From the NCBI GenBank assembly GCA_038116745.1, contig JAYODW010000074.1:1-10575 (forward strand): 10,575 bases of DNA, read 5' to 3'. Under the pieces are notes generated by a model. That model was not told the origin of the DNA. It ran no database searches and saw nothing but the letters and a program-made list of their open reading frames with translations. The DNA is from JAYODW01 sp038116745 (GTDB taxonomy: Bacteria; Pseudomonadota; Gammaproteobacteria; Ga0077536). This document shows, one piece after another, positions 1 to 7,651 of this stretch (the first letter of the stretch is position 1; each line of letters opens with the position of its first letter). A program made the position numbers and the translations under genes.

Positions 1-548
1 GAAACAGCGTCACCAACTTTTTTTCGAACGTCAGCTACCTGAACACCATCGTTAATGATCTGTTCCAAGGGAAGATAGGTTATTTCGCCAAAGATTCCGG
101 TCGTTTCGTAGTAAACAGCACCGTCGGTCTCGGAGGGCTATTTGATCCCGCCACCTCTTTAGGCTTGCCACAGCGCAACGAAGATCTGGGGCAGACCTTC
201 GGAGTGTGGGGCGCCGGGGAAGGCGCTTACCTGACCTTGCCGCTCCTGGGTCCCAGCTCTTATCGCGACTTGCCGGCACCGCTGATGGGCATGGCATTGA
301 ATCCTCTTACCTACCTCGCACCGGTCATTTCCGTACCGCTAGGTGCCATCAACGCGGTCAATACCAGGGCTAACCTTTTGGACGCCTCACGTTTCCGTGA
401 TCAGGCTGCCCTGGATCCTTACACTTTTGTACGGGAAGCGTGGCGTCAACAGCGGATCTATGAAATTTACGATGGGAATCCTCCCGGCGACGGCTTCGAT
501 GAATTCATCGATGACAGCGGTGATGCCGCGCTCCTGCGAGTCTATTGA
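1..548 (+). CDS. mlaA: MlaA (VacJ) outer-membrane lipid asymmetry lipoprotein, C-terminal part
   Basis: The frame is open from base 3 to a TGA at 546-548 and gives 181 residues; the N-terminus, with the lipoprotein signal and Cys, is outside the window (E. coli MlaA has about 250 residues, so roughly 70 are missing). Family-typical stretches are visible: RFVVNSTVGLGGLFDPAT near the start of the fragment, then DLGQTFGVWGAGEGAYLTLP, LLGPSSYRD, and a C-terminal DPYTFVREAW segment followed by a short acidic tail. In characterised bacteria MlaA sits in the outer membrane with porins and removes misplaced phospholipids from the outer leaflet, passing them to periplasmic MlaC and the MlaFEDB transporter. 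No other mla gene is in the window. It converges on aroC across a 316-base gap. The sequence appears intact up to the stop. Family assignment is confident; the full length cannot be judged. Confidence 0.93.
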   Translation, partial: NSVTNFFSNVSYLNTIVNDLFQGKIGYFAKDSGRFVVNSTVGLGGLFDPATSLGLPQRNEDLGQTFGVWGAGEGAYLTLPLLGPSSYRDLPAPLMGMALNPLTYLAPVISVPLGAINAVNTRANLLDASRFRDQAALDPYTFVREAWRQQRIYEIYDGNPPGDGFDEFIDDSGDAALLRVY

Positions 549-864
549 CACCGAAAGCAGCCCCTGGCTCGCACTACTCACGTTGCAGTGACGAAAACCG
601 TCGCTGCTAGCGCGGGCGGACTCAGCTGGAAACCAGCTCCCAGTTACCTCCTGCCAGACAATAGCTGGACGCGACTGCGGAGGCAGCACTGTTCTGGCTT
701 CGCAACCATTTAAACGACAAGCGCTAGTGAAGCGGCGCGAGGAGCCGGGCTAGGCCCCGTCGGCGCCAACTCTAAAAACGCTAAGGCAAGCCGGCCCGAC
801 ATTCGCGCAAGGTTGCTCTAGGCCAAAGAAACTGAATAAAACAGACACCCTATAGCTAAAACGC
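549..864. other. Gene-free gap between convergent mlaA and aroC
   Basis: Neither strand offers a convincing gene here. A minus-strand open frame across 387-689 lies largely antisense to mlaA and resembles no family I know. Both flanking genes end into this gap, so transcription termination from both sides would be expected. I see only the small hairpin at 624-638 and weak GC-rich dyads around 745-757 (GGGC-TAG-GCCC), and no hairpin followed by a clear T-run in either direction. Confidence 0.6.
624..638. other. Perfect 6-bp inverted repeat (AGCTGG-AAA-CCAGCT)
   Basis: AGCTGG, a three-base AAA loop and CCAGCT form a perfect stem 76 bases past the mlaA stop. It could fold in RNA from either strand and may protect the 3' end or help end transcription between the convergent genes. 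No T-tract follows on either strand, so it does not qualify as a canonical intrinsic terminator. Only the symmetry is seen; the role is inference. Confidence 0.35.
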
Positions 865-1947
865 CTAGAAAAGCGGCGAATTCTGCACCGCTCCATTCTG
901 CCCCCGGTGCCGCAGCATGTGGTCAATCAGTACCAGCGCCAACATCGCCTCGAGGATCGGCACCGCTCTAAGCCCGACACAAGGATCGTGTCTGCCCAAA
1001 GTCGATATATCGACAGCCTGCCCTGTCGCATCTACGGTTTGACCACTAAGACGAACGCTCGAGGTCGGTTTCAGCGCCACACTGATGCTCAGCTCCTGCC
1101 CGGTCGAAATTCCGCCCAGGATCCCCCCGGCGTGATTGGATGAAAACCCTTCTGGAGACATTTCGTCGCGGTGTTCAGTGCCCCTTTGACTAACGACGGC
1201 GAAACCGTCACCGATTTCGACTCCTTTGACGGCATTCACACCCATCATGGCCTTGGCAATATCAGCGTCAAGGCGATCGAAAACCGGTTCACCCCATCCG
1301 ACCGGGACGCCGGTTGCGACAACCTTGATCCTCGCTCCAATCGAATCCCCCTCTTTTCTCAAAGCATCCATATACGCTTCGAGTTCAGGCACTCTGCTCG
1401 GCTCGGCGCAAAAAAAAGGATTCAGATCCGCGGCTGCTAGATCGGTACAAGCGAGCTCAATCGGACCCAGCTGGCTCAGATAGCCGTGGACTGCAATGCC
1501 GTGCTGCAGCAGAAGAACTTTTTTCGCGATAGCGCCGGCGGCAACACGAACGCAGGTCTCACGCGCAGACGCTCTACCGCCGCCTCGATAGTCGCGCAGC
1601 CCATATTTCTGCGAATAAACGTAGTCCGCATGACCCGGCCGAAACCTGTCCTTGATGTCTGAGTAATCTTTCGATTTCTGGTCAGTATTCAGAATAACCA
1701 ACCCTATAGGCGTGCCCGTCGTAACCCCTTCAAAGAGGCCGGACATGATTGACACCCGATCTTCCTCACGCCGCTGCGTCGTATGTCTCGACTTTCCCGG
1801 CTTGCGCCGGTCCAGATCGTGCTGCAGGTCCGCTTCTTCCAGCGGAATCCCAGGCGGACAGCCGTCGATTATCCCCAGATAGCCAGGCCCATGGCTCTCC
1901 CCTGCCGAGGTCACCGTAAATGACTTTCCAAATGTGTTTCCAGACAT
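865..1947 (-). CDS. aroC: Chorismate synthase
   Basis: The 360-residue product makes chorismate from 5-enolpyruvylshikimate-3-phosphate by eliminating phosphate, the last step of the shikimate pathway in the cytosol. The enzyme is a homotetramer that needs reduced FMN, though the reaction is redox-neutral. All three family signatures are present: GESHG at residues 16-20, GGGRASARET at 122-131, and GRHDPCVGLRAVPI near the C-terminus. His19, Arg48, Arg54, His106 and Arg125 fall where family members place substrate- or FMN-contacting residues. Length equals that of E. coli AroC (361). The ATG start is set by the conserved N-terminal MSGNTFG; upstream bases show no strong Shine-Dalgarno (only CCCCTG directly before the ATG), which suits translation coupled to the upstream genes. 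It lies 41 bases after prmB on the same strand and is probably the last gene of the htpG-prmB-aroC cluster. Confidence 0.98.
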   Translation of the reverse strand: MSGNTFGKSFTVTSAGESHGPGYLGIIDGCPPGIPLEEADLQHDLDRRKPGKSRHTTQRREEDRVSIMSGLFEGVTTGTPIGLVILNTDQKSKDYSDIKDRFRPGHADYVYSQKYGLRDYRGGGRASARETCVRVAAGAIAKKVLLLQHGIAVHGYLSQLGPIELACTDLAAADLNPFFCAEPSRVPELEAYMDALRKEGDSIGARIKVVATGVPVGWGEPVFDRLDADIAKAMMGVNAVKGVEIGDGFAVVSQRGTEHRDEMSPEGFSSNHAGGILGGISTGQELSISVALKPTSSVRLSGQTVDATGQAVDISTLGRHDPCVGLRAVPILEAMLALVLIDHMLRHRGQNGAVQNSPLF

Positions 1948-1988
1948 CAGGGGATTTTACCAGTGAACGTATGACAAGCCGTTGGGAA

Positions 1989-2885
1989 TTAACCGCCCCA
2001 GCTTCCCCTGAGATCTTGAGCAGAAAGCACGAAAACGCCCTCACAACCCCCAGCGAGATCTACCCAGGTAAACGGTAAAAAGGGAAAGCGTTGCATGACG
2101 TTCTCCCAGATTTCGCCGACTTCAACCACAAGCAGTCCGTCATCCTGCAGAAATCCAGCTGCCCGTTCGAGAATTCTCTCCACACACTGAAGCCCATCTT
2201 CGCCAGCAACTAACCCCAACTCTGGTTCCGCCAGATATTCAGGCGGTAACTCCTCCCATCGCGCTCGCGGAACGTAGGGCGGATTGCTGATGATGAGGTC
2301 GTAGCGTTGCTGATTTTCGCAGGGAAACAAATCACACTGATGCAGGACCACACGGCTCTCAACGGCATGACGCTTAACATTCACGGCCGCAACGTCCAGA
2401 GCCGCCGCGCTGCAATCGGTCGCGTGCACCACCGCTTGCGGGAAAGCCAGTGCGACTGCGACCGCAATACAACCACTGCCAGTGCCGATCTCGAGCACCC
2501 TGCTCAACGACCTGCTTCCCAACCACGGCTGGAAGCCGTCAAGGATCAGCTCAGCGCAGGGAGAACGAGGAACGAGCACGCGTTCGTCGACAAAGAATTC
2601 ATGTCCAGCGAACCACATTTTTTGAGTGAGATAGGCGGCAGGGATCCTGTTGCGCGCTCGCGCCGCAATGAGGTTTTCAGCTGCTCCTATCTGGTCTCTG
2701 GACAGCTCACGATTGAGAGAAACCGGCTCGATATCGTAGGACCACCCCAGCGCGTGCAGCACAAGGAACAATGCCTCGTCATAGGCGTTGCTCGTTCCGT
2801 GTCCAAAGAACAGCCCTTCCTTTTCAAAGAAATCGGCCGCGCGCGCGATGAGCTCGCTCGCCGACCGACAGTTCTCCGATTTCAG
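1989..2885 (-). CDS. prmB: Ribosomal protein L3 N5-glutamine methyltransferase, CTG start proposed
   Basis: PrmB uses S-adenosylmethionine to methylate a glutamine of ribosomal protein L3 (Gln150 in E. coli) during 50S assembly. From the proposed start the protein has 298 residues (E. coli PrmB 310). An N-terminal helical part contains FFGHGTSNAYDEA (residues 26-38) and AYLT-KMWFAGHEFFVDERVLVPRSP. The Rossmann methyltransferase domain follows, with SAM motif I LEIGTGSG (131-138) and the catalytic motif NPPYV (201-205). The VLVPRSP and GHEF stretches point to PrmB rather than the release-factor enzyme PrmC. The homologous N-terminus lies upstream of the first in-frame ATG/GTG/TTG, a TTG at 2769-2771 that would delete 38 conserved-looking residues. 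The frame is open back to a stop at 2946-2948, and within it the best start is CTG at 2883-2885: GGGAG sits 7 bases upstream and CTGA overlaps the htpG stop. An ATC at 2847-2849 is a weaker choice. Function is confident, start codon is inferred. Confidence 0.93.
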   Translation of the reverse strand: MKSENCRSASELIARAADFFEKEGLFFGHGTSNAYDEALFLVLHALGWSYDIEPVSLNRELSRDQIGAAENLIAARARNRIPAAYLTQKMWFAGHEFFVDERVLVPRSPCAELILDGFQPWLGSRSLSRVLEIGTGSGCIAVAVALAFPQAVVHATDCSAAALDVAAVNVKRHAVESRVVLHQCDLFPCENQQRYDLIISNPPYVPRARWEELPPEYLAEPELGLVAGEDGLQCVERILERAAGFLQDDGLLVVEVGEIWENVMQRFPFLPFTWVDLAGGCEGVFVLSAQDLRGSWGG

Positions 2886-4768
2886 CTGGACGCTCCCGCC
2901 AACTCCATCACCACATCGTTCATGCGCTTGACAAAACCCGCAGGGTCATCGAGTCGTCCGCCCTCCGCCAGGATCGACTGTTCGAACAAAAGTGCGGACC
3001 AGCTGGAAAAGCGATCCTCATCATCGACGGCCGCCAGCATCTGCAGCATCGGGTGTTCCAGGTTGATCTCCAGGATCCTTTTCGAGTCAGGAACATCCTG
3101 GCCAGCTGCACGCAGCAACCGTTCCATATTCGCACTCATTTGCTCGTCAGCCGAAACGAGGCAAGCCGGCGACGTGGTCAGCCTGCGACTAGGTCGCGCA
3201 TCCTTGATGCGTTCACCCAACGCGTCTCTTATTCGCTTCACGACAGGGCTATCCGCCGATTTCTCCGTTTCATTATCCTGCGAGTCGGCGTTCTCTTCAG
3301 AAACGCCCTTCGAATCAAGGTCAGCGCCGACCGCGGACTTCAAGGGTTTGCCATCAAATTCAGTCAGGTGGGAGACGACCCATTCATCGACCGGGTCGTC
3401 CATTAGAAGCACCTCTACGTTTTCGCGCTTGAAATATTCCAGATGAGGACTGTTACGCATCGTGCCAAGGTTTTCCCCGGTCATGTAGAAAATTGCGTCC
3501 TGCTGTTCCCCCATGCGAGCGACGTATTGCTCGAGACTGGTCTGATTCTTCTCTTCCACATCACCTGTACTGGAAAACCGCAGAAGCCGGGCGATTCGGT
3601 CTTGATTTGCGCTGTCCTCGATAACGCCCTCCTTCAGCACACGCCCAAAGGCAGACCAGAATTCCGCGTAGTTTTCACCCTTGGTGATCCCTTCAATAAG
3701 CGTCAAGACTCTTTTTATCGATGCATTGCGAATGGCGTCGAGCGACCTGTCCCTCTGCAGAATTTCTCGGGAGACATTGAGCGGCAGATCATTGGTGTCA
3801 ACGATCCCCTTCACGAAACGCAAGTAGCGCGGCATAAGTGTCTCGGGGTCGTCCATGATGAAAACGCGCTGCACATACAGCTTCACACCGTGTTTTGCCT
3901 CCCGGTCCCAGAGGTCAAACGGCGCGCGCGAGGGAACAAAAAACAAGCTCGTGTACTCATTTTTCCCCTCTACCTTGTTGTGCGCCCAGACCAGTGGATC
4001 GGAGAAGTCATGCGCTACATGCTTGTAGAACGCTTTGTATTCCTCTTCGCTGATCTCGGACTTTGGACGCAACCATAGCGCCTGAGCCTGATTGACGACC
4101 TCGTCGCCTTTCTCGTCTCCCACTTTCGGCATCTTGATCGGCACTGAGATATGGTCTGAGTAACGTTTGCAGATCTCACGCAGGCGGTACGCGTTCGCGA
4201 ACTCCTTCGCATCATCTTTCAGATGCAGGACGATTTCGGTGCCACGTTTTTTTCGCTGCACCGTCTCTACCGAATACTGCCCAAGGCCATCGGACTCCCA
4301 ACGCACGCCTTCGTCAGGACCCAGGCCCGCTTTTCGCGAGGTGACCACTACGCGATCTGCGACTATGAAAGCGGCGTAGAACCCAACGCCGAACTGACCA
4401 ATGAGCTGAGAATCTTTTTTCGCATCCCCGCTCAAAGCACCGAAGAACTCTTTAGTACCGGATTTCGCAATCGTCCCGAGGTTTGATACAGCCTCATCGC
4501 GGCTCATGCCGACACCGTTATCTCGCACCGTGATAGTGCCTAGGGATTCACTGAAGTCGACGCTGATTTCGATATCCGGCTGGCCCTCATAGAGGTCATG
4601 GTCCTGCAGCGCCAGAAATCTAAGCTTGTCGGCCGCATCCGCCGCGTTTGAAATCAGTTCACGCAGAAAAATTTCTCGATTGCTGTAAAGCGAGTTGATC
4701 ACAAGGTCCAGAAGCTGACTTACCTCAGATTCGAATCCTCGTTGTTCTTTTGCCGTGTCGTGCGCCAT
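2882..4768 (-). CDS. htpG: Molecular chaperone HtpG (bacterial Hsp90)
   Basis: The 628-residue protein is the cytosolic ATP-dependent Hsp90 chaperone, a homodimer that remodels client proteins with DnaK (E. coli HtpG has 624). The N-terminal GHKL ATPase domain shows FLRELISNAADAADKLRF with catalytic Glu37 and Asn41, DNGVGM at 83-88 and the lid-hinge GQFGVGF at 124-130. The middle domain carries LPLNVSREILQ at 328-338, whose Arg334 corresponds to the ATP-contacting arginine. The C-terminal dimerisation domain follows an acidic, low-complexity stretch near residues 487-510. The ATG at 4766-4768 has a strong AGAGGAG Shine-Dalgarno 4 bases upstream. Its stop codon overlaps the proposed prmB start, making it the first gene of htpG-prmB-aroC. 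It is divergent from mutS. In E. coli, htpG is not next to prmB-aroC, so the linkage here is noteworthy. No truncation or missing key residue is seen. Confidence 0.98.
   Translation of the reverse strand: MAHDTAKEQRGFESEVSQLLDLVINSLYSNREIFLRELISNAADAADKLRFLALQDHDLYEGQPDIEISVDFSESLGTITVRDNGVGMSRDEAVSNLGTIAKSGTKEFFGALSGDAKKDSQLIGQFGVGFYAAFIVADRVVVTSRKAGLGPDEGVRWESDGLGQYSVETVQRKKRGTEIVLHLKDDAKEFANAYRLREICKRYSDHISVPIKMPKVGDEKGDEVVNQAQALWLRPKSEISEEEYKAFYKHVAHDFSDPLVWAHNKVEGKNEYTSLFFVPSRAPFDLWDREAKHGVKLYVQRVFIMDDPETLMPRYLRFVKGIVDTNDLPLNVSREILQRDRSLDAIRNASIKRVLTLIEGITKGENYAEFWSAFGRVLKEGVIEDSANQDRIARLLRFSSTGDVEEKNQTSLEQYVARMGEQQDAIFYMTGENLGTMRNSPHLEYFKRENVEVLLMDDPVDEWVVSHLTEFDGKPLKSAVGADLDSKGVSEENADSQDNETEKSADSPVVKRIRDALGERIKDARPSRRLTTSPACLVSADEQMSANMERLLRAAGQDVPDSKRILEINLEHPMLQMLAAVDDEDRFSSWSALLFEQSILAEGGRLDDPAGFVKRMNDVVMELAGASS
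2893..2897 (-). promoter_or_regulatory. Ribosome binding site for prmB (GGGAG) inside the end of htpG
   Basis: Read on the minus strand, GGGAG lies inside the last codons of htpG, 7 bases before the CTG at 2885-2883. Spacing is ideal for a Shine-Dalgarno, and the arrangement CTGA mimics the usual ATGA stop-start overlap of translationally coupled genes. It is the main sequence support for the CTG start; no similar motif lies before the alternative ATC codon. Confidence 0.5.
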
Positions 4769-4772
4769 GCTG

Positions 4773-4779
4773 CTCCTCT
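4773..4779 (-). promoter_or_regulatory. Strong ribosome binding site of htpG (AGAGGAG)
   Basis: On the minus strand AGAGGAG precedes the htpG ATG by a 4-base spacer, slightly short but with strong complementarity to the 16S 3' end. It fixes the htpG start. Confidence 0.75.
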
Positions 4780-4814
4780 AAGCGTGATCGGAATCAGAAA
4801 AAAAAGACCGTTGA

Positions 4815-4844
4815 TATATGTAGTCTGGGCCGCTGAAATTCAAG
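4815..4844 (-). promoter_or_regulatory. Candidate htpG promoter
   Basis: Read on the minus strand, CTTGAA at 4844-4839 starts a possible -35 element (TTGAAT), and CATATA at 4820-4815 lies 17 bases downstream as a weak -10, about 46 bases before the htpG ATG. CTTGAA also matches the -35 half of the heat-shock sigma-32 consensus, which would suit htpG, but the matching CCCCAT-type -10 is absent at the normal distance: a CCCAGA occurs only 9 bases away. It is a candidate for sigma-70 or a degenerate sigma-32 site; neither is firm. Confidence 0.35.
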
Positions 4845-4990
4845 ATTGCGAATAGTGATTGTACTCTGCGGAAAATTGCCTCGAGGCTGCTGCAGTAAGC
4901 TGTGACCAATCCTGAAAGCGCCTGAAAATCCCCTGTGACAAACCGCCGACCGAAAGCGCTACCTGGAAAGGCGAGACCGACCGCTCTTGC

Positions 4991-4996
4991 AGGGGG
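4991..4996 (+). promoter_or_regulatory. Ribosome binding site of mutS (AGGGGG)
   Basis: AGGGGG lies 8 bases before the ATG at 5005. It favours this ATG over an in-frame TTG at 4987, which would place the purine run inside the coding sequence. Confidence 0.6.
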
Positions 4997-5004
4997 TCTT
5001 CTGC

Positions 5005-7548
5005 ATGACTAACGAAAACACGCCGGTGATGCAGCAATACCTCGGCATCAAGAAAGAGCACCCGGATCATCTTCTGTTCTATCAGATGGGGGACTTCTAT
5101 GAGCTCTTTTTTGAAGATGCGCATACCGCTGCTCGGCTGCTCGACCTGACGCTGACCTCGAGAGGCACCAGCTCGGGGCAACCGATTCCCATGGCGGGTG
5201 TGCCCATACATGCATCTGAGGCCTACCTGGCCAGACTGCTCAAAAAAGGCGTCACCGTCGCGATCTGTGACCAGATAGGAGAGCCTGGAGCCGGTCGGGG
5301 GCCCGTCGAGCGAAAGGTTACGCGCATCCTGACACCAGGTACCGTGACCGACGACGCCCTGTTGAGCGACCATGAAGATAAAGCCGTTGCAGCTGTCTTT
5401 GCGCTGGGCGAAGTATTCGGCATCGCGACGCTGGATCTTGGTGGTGGTCGGTTCGCAGTCACGGAGGTAGCAAGCGATCGCGCTTTGTCAGAGCAACTAG
5501 AAATGCTCCAACCTGCCGAAGTCCTCGTGTCTGACACTCAGGACATCAGGGTTCCCTCAACCCTTTCGCAACGGCTCCGCAAACTGCCTGAGTGGAGATT
5601 CGACGCAAGACAGGGCGCCCGTTCGCTCTGCGAGCACTTCGCAGTGGATAGCTTGAACGGACTGGGCTGCGACCACCTGCAAGCAGGCGTTACAGCGGCG
5701 GCGGTTCTCCTCGATTACTGTAGAGAAGCTCAGGGCGGCCCTCTGCGTCACGTGCTCGAACTGCGCCCCTACTCGACGGAAAGCATCTTGCGCCTTGACG
5801 ACGCCACCCGACGGAATCTGGAAATCAGCCAGGCTTTAGGGGGCGAGCGCGAAGGTTCGCTCCTCGGTTTGCTGGACACGACCCGCACAGCAATGGGCGC
5901 GCGATTGCTCCGTCGGTGGCTTTCGCAGCCCTTGAGGGATCACGCGGCGCTGCAGCAACGTAATCTCGCCGTCAGTGTCCTCATCTCACATCTCGAGTTC
6001 GAGCGCTTGCGCAATGAGCTTCGAAAGGTCTTCGACCTTGAGCGCATCAGCTCGAGAATTGCGCTTGGCAATGCGAAACCCCGGGACCTGAGTCGTCTAA
6101 GAGATCTGCTTCCGATTATTCCCAAGCTAGTTCGCCTGACGCCTCCGGATAGAAGTGACCTGTTGGATGAGCTCAGGAACGACCTACGACCCAAGCCCGA
6201 CCTTCAAGCTCTCCTCGAACGTGCTGTCGTCGAAACACCTCCGGTAACGCATCGCGAAGGCGGCGTGATAGCAGATGGCTACGATCAGGAGTTGGATCAA
6301 CTCAGACACGCCAGCAGAGAGGCGGACAGTTTCCTGGTCGCGCTGGAGCAAAATGAGAGGGCGCAGACCGGAATCGCGTCGCTGAAAGTTGGCTATAACC
6401 GGGTCCACGGGTATTTCATCGAGATCAGCCGAGGGCAAGCGGGTCAAGCGCCTGCGCACTATCAGCGCAGACAGACACTCAAGGCAGCGGAGCGCTTCAT
6501 CACTCCTGAGCTGAAAGCGTTTGAGGCAAAAATTCTGAGTGCGTCGGACAAAGCACTGCGAAGAGAAAAAGAACTTTATGACGACCTGCAGAACACGATT
6601 TTGAAGGAGGTCCCAGCCTTGCAGGACACCGCGCGGGCGGTAGCGATACTGGATGTTCTGGTGTGCTTTGCGGAGCGCGCTACATCGCTACAGTGGGCCA
6701 GGCCCGAATTTTCCAGCGCAGAGGGAATCAGGATCGAATGCGGCCGCCACCCGGTCGTCGAGCACACCCAGGAGGTGCCGTTCGTTGCCAACGGACTGGC
6801 GCTTTCCGACACACGAAAATTGCTGCTGATCACGGGTCCGAACATGGGCGGCAAATCGACCTACATGCGCCAGACCGCGCTGATCGTTTTGCTTGCGCAC
6901 ATCGGCAGCTATGTCCCGGCTGACGCATGCAGCATTGGACCACTGGACGCCATTTATTCGCGCATCGGTGCGGCCGACAATCTGGCCGCTGGCCGCAGTA
7001 CTTTCATGGTCGAGATGGAAGAGGTCTCCTTGATCCTCCGTAGCGCAACAAATCACAGCCTGGTCATCGTCGACGAAATCGGACGCGGAACCAGCACTTA
7101 CGACGGCTTATCCCTCGCCTGGGCCGCCGCAGAACATCTTATTAAGACCAACAACTGTTTCACTATGTTTTCCACCCACTACTTTGAGCTGACCAAATTG
7201 TGCGAAACGCTGACAGGAGTGGCGAACGTCCGATTGGATGTCACCGCGCACGGAGACGACGTCATCTTTCTGCATACGGTCAAAGAAGGGTGTTCAGCAC
7301 GAAGTTTTGGCTTGGCAGTTGCCAAGCGTGCCGGACTGCCCGCCTCAGTGCTCAACCGTGCCAAAACCTTGCTACACGAACTCGAAATCGCGGCCGATAC
7401 ACTGTCGCCGGATAAACCCCAGCTGCCGCTCGCACCGCTCTCTCACCCCGCAGTCGACGCATTGAGAGCTATGGAGCCTGACCGGATGAGTCCCCTGCAG
7501 GCACTGGAGTCGCTTTACCAGCTAAAACGTCTCACCGATGACTCTTAG
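5005..7548 (+). CDS. mutS: DNA mismatch repair protein MutS
   Basis: The 847-residue protein (E. coli MutS 853) recognises base mismatches and small loops as a dimer and recruits MutL in an ATP-dependent way. The N-terminal mismatch-recognition domain carries the Phe-x-Glu wedge at F31-Y32-E33 within MGDFYELFFEDA. Connector, core and clamp domains follow without interruption. The C-terminal ATPase domain shows Walker A GPNMGGKST at 611-619, the signature STFMVEMEE from Ser665, Walker B VIVDEIGRGTSTYDG with Asp690-Glu691, and STHYFEL. Near the C-terminus, QLPLA at 806-810 resembles a beta-clamp-binding peptide, and residues after about 812 match the C-terminal tetramerisation segment. The ATG was chosen because of the AGGGGG site and the alignment of TPVMQQYLGIK with family N-termini; a TTG at 4987 would add six residues. 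It is divergent from htpG and lies 103 bases before fdxA. The gene appears intact. Confidence 0.98.
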   Translation: MTNENTPVMQQYLGIKKEHPDHLLFYQMGDFYELFFEDAHTAARLLDLTLTSRGTSSGQPIPMAGVPIHASEAYLARLLKKGVTVAICDQIGEPGAGRGPVERKVTRILTPGTVTDDALLSDHEDKAVAAVFALGEVFGIATLDLGGGRFAVTEVASDRALSEQLEMLQPAEVLVSDTQDIRVPSTLSQRLRKLPEWRFDARQGARSLCEHFAVDSLNGLGCDHLQAGVTAAAVLLDYCREAQGGPLRHVLELRPYSTESILRLDDATRRNLEISQALGGEREGSLLGLLDTTRTAMGARLLRRWLSQPLRDHAALQQRNLAVSVLISHLEFERLRNELRKVFDLERISSRIALGNAKPRDLSRLRDLLPIIPKLVRLTPPDRSDLLDELRNDLRPKPDLQALLERAVVETPPVTHREGGVIADGYDQELDQLRHASREADSFLVALEQNERAQTGIASLKVGYNRVHGYFIEISRGQAGQAPAHYQRRQTLKAAERFITPELKAFEAKILSASDKALRREKELYDDLQNTILKEVPALQDTARAVAILDVLVCFAERATSLQWARPEFSSAEGIRIECGRHPVVEHTQEVPFVANGLALSDTRKLLLITGPNMGGKSTYMRQTALIVLLAHIGSYVPADACSIGPLDAIYSRIGAADNLAAGRSTFMVEMEEVSLILRSATNHSLVIVDEIGRGTSTYDGLSLAWAAAEHLIKTNNCFTMFSTHYFELTKLCETLTGVANVRLDVTAHGDDVIFLHTVKEGCSARSFGLAVAKRAGLPASVLNRAKTLLHELEIAADTLSPDKPQLPLAPLSHPAVDALRAMEPDRMSPLQALESLYQLKRLTDDS

Positions 7549-7587
7549 ACAGAGCACTTCGCGCGCTCGCCTTGCGACGTAAATTTG

Positions 7588-7616
7588 TTGGGCAATCAGA
7601 GGGGCACGGCTATAAT
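7588..7616 (+). promoter_or_regulatory. Sigma-70-type promoter of fdxA
   Basis: A perfect -10 hexamer TATAAT (7611-7616) lies exactly 17 bases after TTGGGC (7588-7593), which keeps the TTG of the -35 consensus. Transcription would start near 7622-7624, leaving a leader of about 30 bases before the fdxA ATG. It lies in the mutS-fdxA gap, so fdxA can be expressed independently of mutS. It is the best promoter in the window by eye. Confidence 0.7.
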
Positions 7617-7651
7617 GCGCGCGGGTTTTAATCAGGGAATCAGGTTGTGCC

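Noticed and set aside
387..689. 100-codon minus-strand open frame over the mlaA 3' end
   Set aside because: It is mostly antisense to mlaA, with no good ribosome site or family match.
2769..2771. TTG as the prmB start
   Set aside because: It would remove 38 residues, including the conserved-looking GHGTSNAYDEA segment; the frame and homology extend upstream.
2307..3446. 379-codon open frame on the plus strand antisense to prmB and htpG
   Set aside because: It lies wholly opposite two well-supported conserved genes and its translation is low-complexity, rich in Ser and Arg, with no family resemblance; it is a shadow of codon bias.
3443..4078. 211-codon plus-strand open frame antisense to htpG
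   Set aside because: It is fully opposite the conserved HtpG coding sequence, with no recognisable domain.
4987..5004. TTG at 4987 as the mutS start
   Set aside because: It would add six residues not expected in MutS and would place the AGGGGG ribosome site inside the gene; ATG at 5005 is better supported.
4840..5373. 177-codon minus-strand open frame covering the htpG/mutS gap and the start of mutS
   Set aside because: Over half is antisense to conserved MutS residues and the rest covers the control region; no domain is recognised.
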